This document shows, piece after piece, positions 34,560 through 38,414 of a stretch of 38,414 nt of DNA. The DNA is from Flavobacteriales bacterium (GTDB lineage Bacteria > Bacteroidota > Bacteroidia > Flavobacteriales > BACL11): positions 113,587 through 152,000 of the forward strand of contig PAHN01000012.1 of assembly GCA_002711125.1 (NCBI GenBank). Reading direction: 5' to 3'. The notes beneath the pieces are model-generated. The model was given only the letters and a program-made list of their open reading frames with translations. It was not told where the DNA came from and did no database searches. Position 1 is the stretch's first letter; each line of letters starts with the position of its first letter. A program made the translations under genes and the position numbers.

Positions 34560-35477
34560 ATGCTTAATATTAATATACAAAATGAATATAATTTTTTGCA
34601 AGCTGTAATCGTTGGTATTGCAGATGATTTTGGTAGTGTTTCAAATATCAATGAATGTTATGATCCAAAATCAAAGGAGCATGTATTAGCTGGAACCTAT
34701 CCAACAAGTGCAAGCTGTGTTAAAGAAATTAATAAATTAATTGATGTATTTCATAAATATGATATAAAAGTATATCAACCGAAAAATATTAAGGGAATAA
34801 ATCAGATTTTTGCTAGAGATATAGTTTTTGTTATTGATGAAAAATTAATTATTCCAAATATAATTGATGATAGACGATTTGAAATCGACGCTATAGATTA
34901 TATTTTGCAAGATATCAGTGATTCAAATAAAATTATAATGCCTAAAGATGCTAGAGCTGAAGGAGGTGATGTTGTAGCATGTAACGAAAGTGTTTTTGTT
35001 GGTTTTTCAGAAGGTGAAGATTTTATTAAATATAAAGTTTCTAGAACAAATAGCGCAGGATTAAATTTTTTAAAAGAGCTTTTTCCAAATAAAAATGTTA
35101 TTGGATTTGAATTATGTAAATCTGATAATAATCCACGAAATAATGCTTTACATTTAGATTGTTGTTTTCAACCAATTGGAAATAATATGGCTATTTTATG
35201 TAAAGAAGGATTTAAAAATAAAAAAGATATAGATTTTTTAATTGATTATTTTGGAGATAAGAATATAATTTATATTGATAGAGAGGAAATGTATAATATG
35301 AATTCTAATATTTTTTCAATTTCAAATAATATAATTGTTTCAGAAAAAAAATTTTTAAGACTAAATAATTTGTTAAGAAACTATGGATTTATTGTAGAAG
35401 AAATTTCTTTTTCTGAAATTGGTAAGATGTCCGGATTATTAAGATGTTCAACTATGCCATTAAGAAGACAGTTATGA
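34560..35477 (+). CDS. Guanidine-modifying-superfamily hydrolase, DDAH/arginine-deiminase-like
   Basis: A 305-residue cytoplasmic enzyme of the amidinotransferase/deiminase superfamily, which attacks the guanidinium carbon of arginine or methylated arginine. Expected active-site positions are visible: FARD (84-87), EGGDV (134-138), the catalytic His198 in NALHLD and the nucleophile Cys296 in LLRCSTMPLRR. This C-terminal Cys context fits dimethylarginine dimethylaminohydrolase and related Bacteroidota enzymes, but substrate (arginine, dimethylarginine or agmatine-like) cannot be fixed by eye. The ATG overlaps no other gene. Its stop shares four bases with the CtlX-like gene, so the two are translationally coupled and lie upstream of argS. 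Confidence 0.85.
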   Translation: MLNINIQNEYNFLQAVIVGIADDFGSVSNINECYDPKSKEHVLAGTYPTSASCVKEINKLIDVFHKYDIKVYQPKNIKGINQIFARDIVFVIDEKLIIPNIIDDRRFEIDAIDYILQDISDSNKIIMPKDARAEGGDVVACNESVFVGFSEGEDFIKYKVSRTNSAGLNFLKELFPNKNVIGFELCKSDNNPRNNALHLDCCFQPIGNNMAILCKEGFKNKKDIDFLIDYFGDKNIIYIDREEMYNMNSNIFSISNNIIVSEKKFLRLNNLLRNYGFIVEEISFSEIGKMSGLLRCSTMPLRRQL

Positions 35478-36409
35478 GTCAAATTACAAATACAATTTTT
35501 ATGATTAGGCCTGTACGTTTTCGTAGTAACGAGCAAACTATAATAAATAATTTTTATCAAAAAGATGATTCAAATTTTGATCTTTCTCTAATTAATAAAA
35601 AGGCTTTATTAGAGTTTGATATTTTTGTTAAAAAGTTGAAGTCTAAAGGTATAAATGTTATTGTAATTGATGATAATGAAAATTATGATACTCCTGATTC
35701 TATTTTTCCTAACAATTGGATTTCATTTCATTCTGATGGTAAGACTGTTCTTTATCCAATGTTTGCTAAAAATAGAAGATTAGAAAGGAGAGAAGATATT
35801 TTAGATTATTTAACAAATCAATATGGTTTTAAAATTAATTCAATAAAAGATTACACACATTTTGAAAACAAGAATCAATATTTAGAGGGCACTGGAAGTA
35901 TGATTCTCGATAGAGAAAATAAAATTTGTTATGCCGCTATTTCTGTTAGAACTAATAAGCAGGTATGCTTAAATTTTTGTAATGACTTTTCTTATAAGCC
36001 TATTTTTTTTGTTGCAAATCAAAATGTTCAAGGTAAGCGTTTACCAATATATCATACTAATGTTATGATGTGTATTGCTGATAAATTTGCGATAATTTGT
36101 TTAAATAGCATTGATAGTATTGGAGAAAGAAATCATGTTAAAACCATATTAAATAATTCTGGAAAAGAGATTATAGAAATTACTGAGTCACAAAAAGAAA
36201 GTTTTGCAGGTAATATGTTGCAGCTTCAAGGAAATAAATCTTATCTTGTCATGTCTAAAAGAGCTTATAGTGTTTTAACAAAAAATCAAATCTCTGCAAT
36301 TGAGAAATATTGTTCAATAATATATAGTCCTCTTGATACAATTGAAGATTATGGTGGTGGAAGTGCAAGATGTATGATGGCGGAAGTTTTTTTACCAAAA
36401 AAATACTAA
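35474..36409 (+). CDS. ctlX: CtlX-like citrulline hydrolase / amidinotransferase-fold protein
   Basis: A 311-residue member of the same superfamily but a separate subfamily. The start at 35474 (MSQITNTIFMIRPVRFRSNEQT) overlaps the previous stop as ATGA; a start ten codons earlier would run into the upstream gene. Hallmarks are PNNWISFHSDG (79-89), YLEGTGSMILDR (136-147), His194 in PIYHTNVMMC and Cys300 in YGGGSARCMMAEVF, as in CtlX (citrulline utilisation hydrolase). CtlX is reported to act in citrulline and arginine catabolism. The pairing with the DDAH-like gene suggests consecutive steps on the arginine side chain (inference). argS begins directly after its stop. Confidence 0.83.
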   Translation: MSQITNTIFMIRPVRFRSNEQTIINNFYQKDDSNFDLSLINKKALLEFDIFVKKLKSKGINVIVIDDNENYDTPDSIFPNNWISFHSDGKTVLYPMFAKNRRLERREDILDYLTNQYGFKINSIKDYTHFENKNQYLEGTGSMILDRENKICYAAISVRTNKQVCLNFCNDFSYKPIFFVANQNVQGKRLPIYHTNVMMCIADKFAIICLNSIDSIGERNHVKTILNNSGKEIIEITESQKESFAGNMLQLQGNKSYLVMSKRAYSVLTKNQISAIEKYCSIIYSPLDTIEDYGGGSARCMMAEVFLPKKY

Positions 36410-38179
36410 ATGATAAAAAGAATACTAGAAAAACAAATAACTGAAGCTATTTCAATCTTATATAGTAGTCAAGAAATATCTATTCAGCTCCAAAAAACAA
36501 GAATTGAGTTTGAAGGAGATTTTACGATTGTAGTTTTTCCTTTGCTTAAAATTTCCAAAAAAACCCCAGAAAAAACTGCCAACGAAATAGGGTGTTATTT
36601 GCAGAAAAATATAACTTATATTTCAAATTATAATGTTGTTAAGGGTTTTTTAAACCTTAGTATTTCTGATAATTTTTGGTTTAGTAAATTTTACGAAATA
36701 TATAATATAGTTAATTACGGTATTACAAATCCAGATAAAAATTCTCCTACTTTTTTAGTAGAATATTCATCTCCTAACACAAACAAGCCAATTCATCTTG
36801 GGCATTTGCGAAATAATTTTCTTGGCTATTCTCTAGCAGAAATTCTTACTGCAAATGGCAAAAATGTAAAGAAAGTTCAAATAATAAATGATAGAGGAAT
36901 ACATATTTGTAAATCTATGGTTGCATGGTTAGAATTTGGAAATGGTGAAACACCTGAAACATCAGGTGTAAAGGGGGATCATTTGGTTGGAAAATATTAT
37001 GTAAAGTTTGATGAACAATATCGGAAGGAAGTTCTAGATTTAATTAATCAGGGTGTGTCTGAGCAGGAGGCTAAGAAAGAGTCAGTTATATTTAAAAAAG
37101 CTCAACAGATGTTGGTTAGGTGGGAGGATAATGATAAAGAAGTTATAGATCTTTGGAAAACTATGAATAGTTGGGTTTATAAAGGTTTTGATGTAACATA
37201 TAAGAATATAGGTGTTGATTTTGATAAAAATTATTATGAAAGTGATACATATCTACTTGGAAAGAAAGTAGTAGATATTGGTCTTGAGAAAAATGTTTTT
37301 TATAGAAAAGAAGATGGTTCTGTTTGGATTGATTTATCAGATGAAGGTTTGGATGAAAAAGTAATTTTACGAGCCGATGGTACTACAGTATATATCACTC
37401 AGGATATTGGTACTGCAATACAAAGACAGCAAGATTTTTCTTTTTCTAATATGGTTTATACTGTAGCTAATGAGCAAGATTATCATTTTAAAGTTTTATT
37501 TCTTATTTTGAAAAAATTAGGTTATTCATGGGCTGATAATTGTTATCATTTGTCTTATGGAATGGTTGATTTGCCAACAGGAAGAATGAAATCTAGAGAA
37601 GGAACAGTTGTAGATGCTGATGAATTTTTGAATGAAATGATCAGTACTGCAAAATTAATTTCTAAAGACCTTGGAAAATTAGAAGGTATGAAAGAAGAAA
37701 AGGCAGAAGAATTGTATTCAACTATTGGTTTAGGAGCTTTAAAATATTTTATGCTTAAAGTAGATCCAAAAAAACGTATGTTATTTGACCCTAAAGAATC
37801 AGTTGATTTTAATGGAAATACTGGTCCTTTTATTCAATATACTTATGCTAGAATACAATCTTTAGTTAGAAATTATTCTACAAAATTTACTTTACCAAAT
37901 AATATTTCAATAAGTCCAAAAGAAAAAGATATTATAAAAAATTTACTTGATTTCTCAAATATAATTGATGAAGCGGCTAAAAGCTTTAGTCCTGCTGTTG
38001 TTGCTAATTATGTTTATGATCTTGTTAAAGGTTTTAATAATTACTATCAGCATACTCCAATTTTGAAAGCAGACAGTGAAGATTTAATTAAATTTAGATT
38101 AGCTCTTTCTATAAAAGTTGGGGAGGTAATAAAACACTCAATGAAACTGCTTGGTATTGATGTTCCGGAAAGAATGTAA
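36410..38179 (+). CDS. argS: Arginyl-tRNA synthetase
   Basis: Class I synthetase charging tRNA-Arg. The 589-residue protein has the N-terminal Add-1 domain (about 1-105), the HIGH-type motif PIHLGHLRN (127-135) preceded by the family's SSPNTNKP, the Arg-tRNA-synthetase segment RILR/ILRADGTTVYITQDIGTA, the KMSKS-equivalent GRMKSREG, and the anticodon-binding helical domain ending LLGIDVPERM, the classic ArgS C-terminus. The start is immediately after the ctlX stop. Full length, no anomalies. Its position behind two arginine-directed hydrolases is notable. Confidence 0.97.
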   Translation: MIKRILEKQITEAISILYSSQEISIQLQKTRIEFEGDFTIVVFPLLKISKKTPEKTANEIGCYLQKNITYISNYNVVKGFLNLSISDNFWFSKFYEIYNIVNYGITNPDKNSPTFLVEYSSPNTNKPIHLGHLRNNFLGYSLAEILTANGKNVKKVQIINDRGIHICKSMVAWLEFGNGETPETSGVKGDHLVGKYYVKFDEQYRKEVLDLINQGVSEQEAKKESVIFKKAQQMLVRWEDNDKEVIDLWKTMNSWVYKGFDVTYKNIGVDFDKNYYESDTYLLGKKVVDIGLEKNVFYRKEDGSVWIDLSDEGLDEKVILRADGTTVYITQDIGTAIQRQQDFSFSNMVYTVANEQDYHFKVLFLILKKLGYSWADNCYHLSYGMVDLPTGRMKSREGTVVDADEFLNEMISTAKLISKDLGKLEGMKEEKAEELYSTIGLGALKYFMLKVDPKKRMLFDPKESVDFNGNTGPFIQYTYARIQSLVRNYSTKFTLPNNISISPKEKDIIKNLLDFSNIIDEAAKSFSPAVVANYVYDLVKGFNNYYQHTPILKADSEDLIKFRLALSIKVGEVIKHSMKLLGIDVPERM

Positions 38180-38206
38180 TATTGGGAACTTAAAATTGTT
38201 ATAAAA

Positions 38207-38414
38207 ATGAAAAAACTACTAATTATATTACTTTGCTTACCTATGATTGGGTTTAGGCAGAACAATGGAATGATTTGTAATGCTGACTGGAATGTTGATT
38301 GGTCATGGATTAACTCCAGGTGAGACATATAGAGGTCAGGCGCGTACATGGTGTGATCCAAATGGAGGAGCATATAACTCTCTTTCATGGACTCCAATTG
38401 TTACGTGGACTCAA
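38207..38414 (+). pseudogene. Frameshifted 5' part of a secreted fibronectin-III-like protein, window-edge
   Basis: From the ATG at 38207 a signal-peptide-like start (MKKLLIILLCLPMIGF) runs on for 38 codons to TGA at 38321-38323. In the +1 frame, from about 38274 to the window end, the sequence reads GLTPGETYRGQARTWCDPNG and NSLSWTPIVTWTQ. This is the end of a fibronectin-III-like domain of the kind that precedes T9SS tails in marine Bacteroidota. So a signal peptide and a late domain sit in different frames with almost nothing between. Either an internal deletion plus frameshift made a pseudogene, or the assembly is wrong at this edge. Local GC is higher than in flanking genes. Confidence 0.6.

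Noticed and set aside
38047-38397. Minus-strand open frame of 116 codons over the end of argS and the last 200 bases
   Set aside because: It lies antisense to the conserved ArgS C-terminus, has no recognisable motif, and the plus strand has a signal peptide and a fibronectin-like segment there.

Overview
The window is a strongly AT-rich, tightly packed chromosomal segment from a member of the Bacteroidota, most likely a marine member of the Flavobacteriales. The evidence is threefold. There are many secreted proteins with type IX secretion (T9SS) sorting domains, both type A and the gliding-motility-associated type B. Promoter elements follow the Bacteroidota pattern (TTTG, about 19 bases, TAnnTTTG) and there are no obvious Shine-Dalgarno sequences. 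The families and gene orders (DUF4199 next to a GT2, FtsK followed by a LolA-like protein, bacillithiol BshC, CtlX) are also typical. I see no CRISPR array, insertion sequence, prophage or tRNA, and no gene-free stretch longer than 300 bases.

Layout. (1) 1-1645: the 3' end of apbE converges on a small four-cysteine membrane protein resembling the Na+-NQR maturation factor NqrM; mazG follows. (2) 1684-13610: a long same-strand run of exported and envelope proteins. It holds an M43 metalloprotease, an arylsulfotransferase-like protein, a CotH-kinase/lamin-tail protein, a beta-propeller, a second CotH/lamin-tail protein, a lipoprotein, a VTC-type polyphosphate polymerase domain protein, a DUF4956 membrane protein and a DUF2490 protein. 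Five of these carry type A T9SS tails. The housekeeping genes cdd and recG follow without a clear break. (3) 16212-16312: the small SRP RNA on the minus strand, with a textbook Bacteroidota promoter. (4) 16398-20269: a small glycan/glycolipid cassette (DUF4199, GT2, epimerase, GT4). (5) 20321-26426: a MORN-repeat protein, mnmA, bshC, guaA and a LysM plus LpoA-like protein, ended by a hairpin. (6) 26462-31434: three secreted proteins in a row. Only the last has a T9SS (type B) tail; the first two end in the same short tail, HN. (7) 31436-34421, minus strand: ftsK and a lolA-like gene. (8) 34560-38179: two guanidine-modifying-superfamily hydrolases (DDAH-like and CtlX-like) and argS. (9) 38207-38414: a frameshifted start of another secreted protein, running off the window.

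How the genes fit together. The most interesting block is the CotH-VTC-DUF4956 set wired into T9SS cargo genes. It would join an intracellular or membrane polyphosphate-type module to secreted kinase-fold proteins. The three-gene set at 26462-31434 may encode a surface assembly of which only one member carries the sorting signal. Most remaining genes are ordinary core functions. All function calls are from motifs read by eye; no database search was run.
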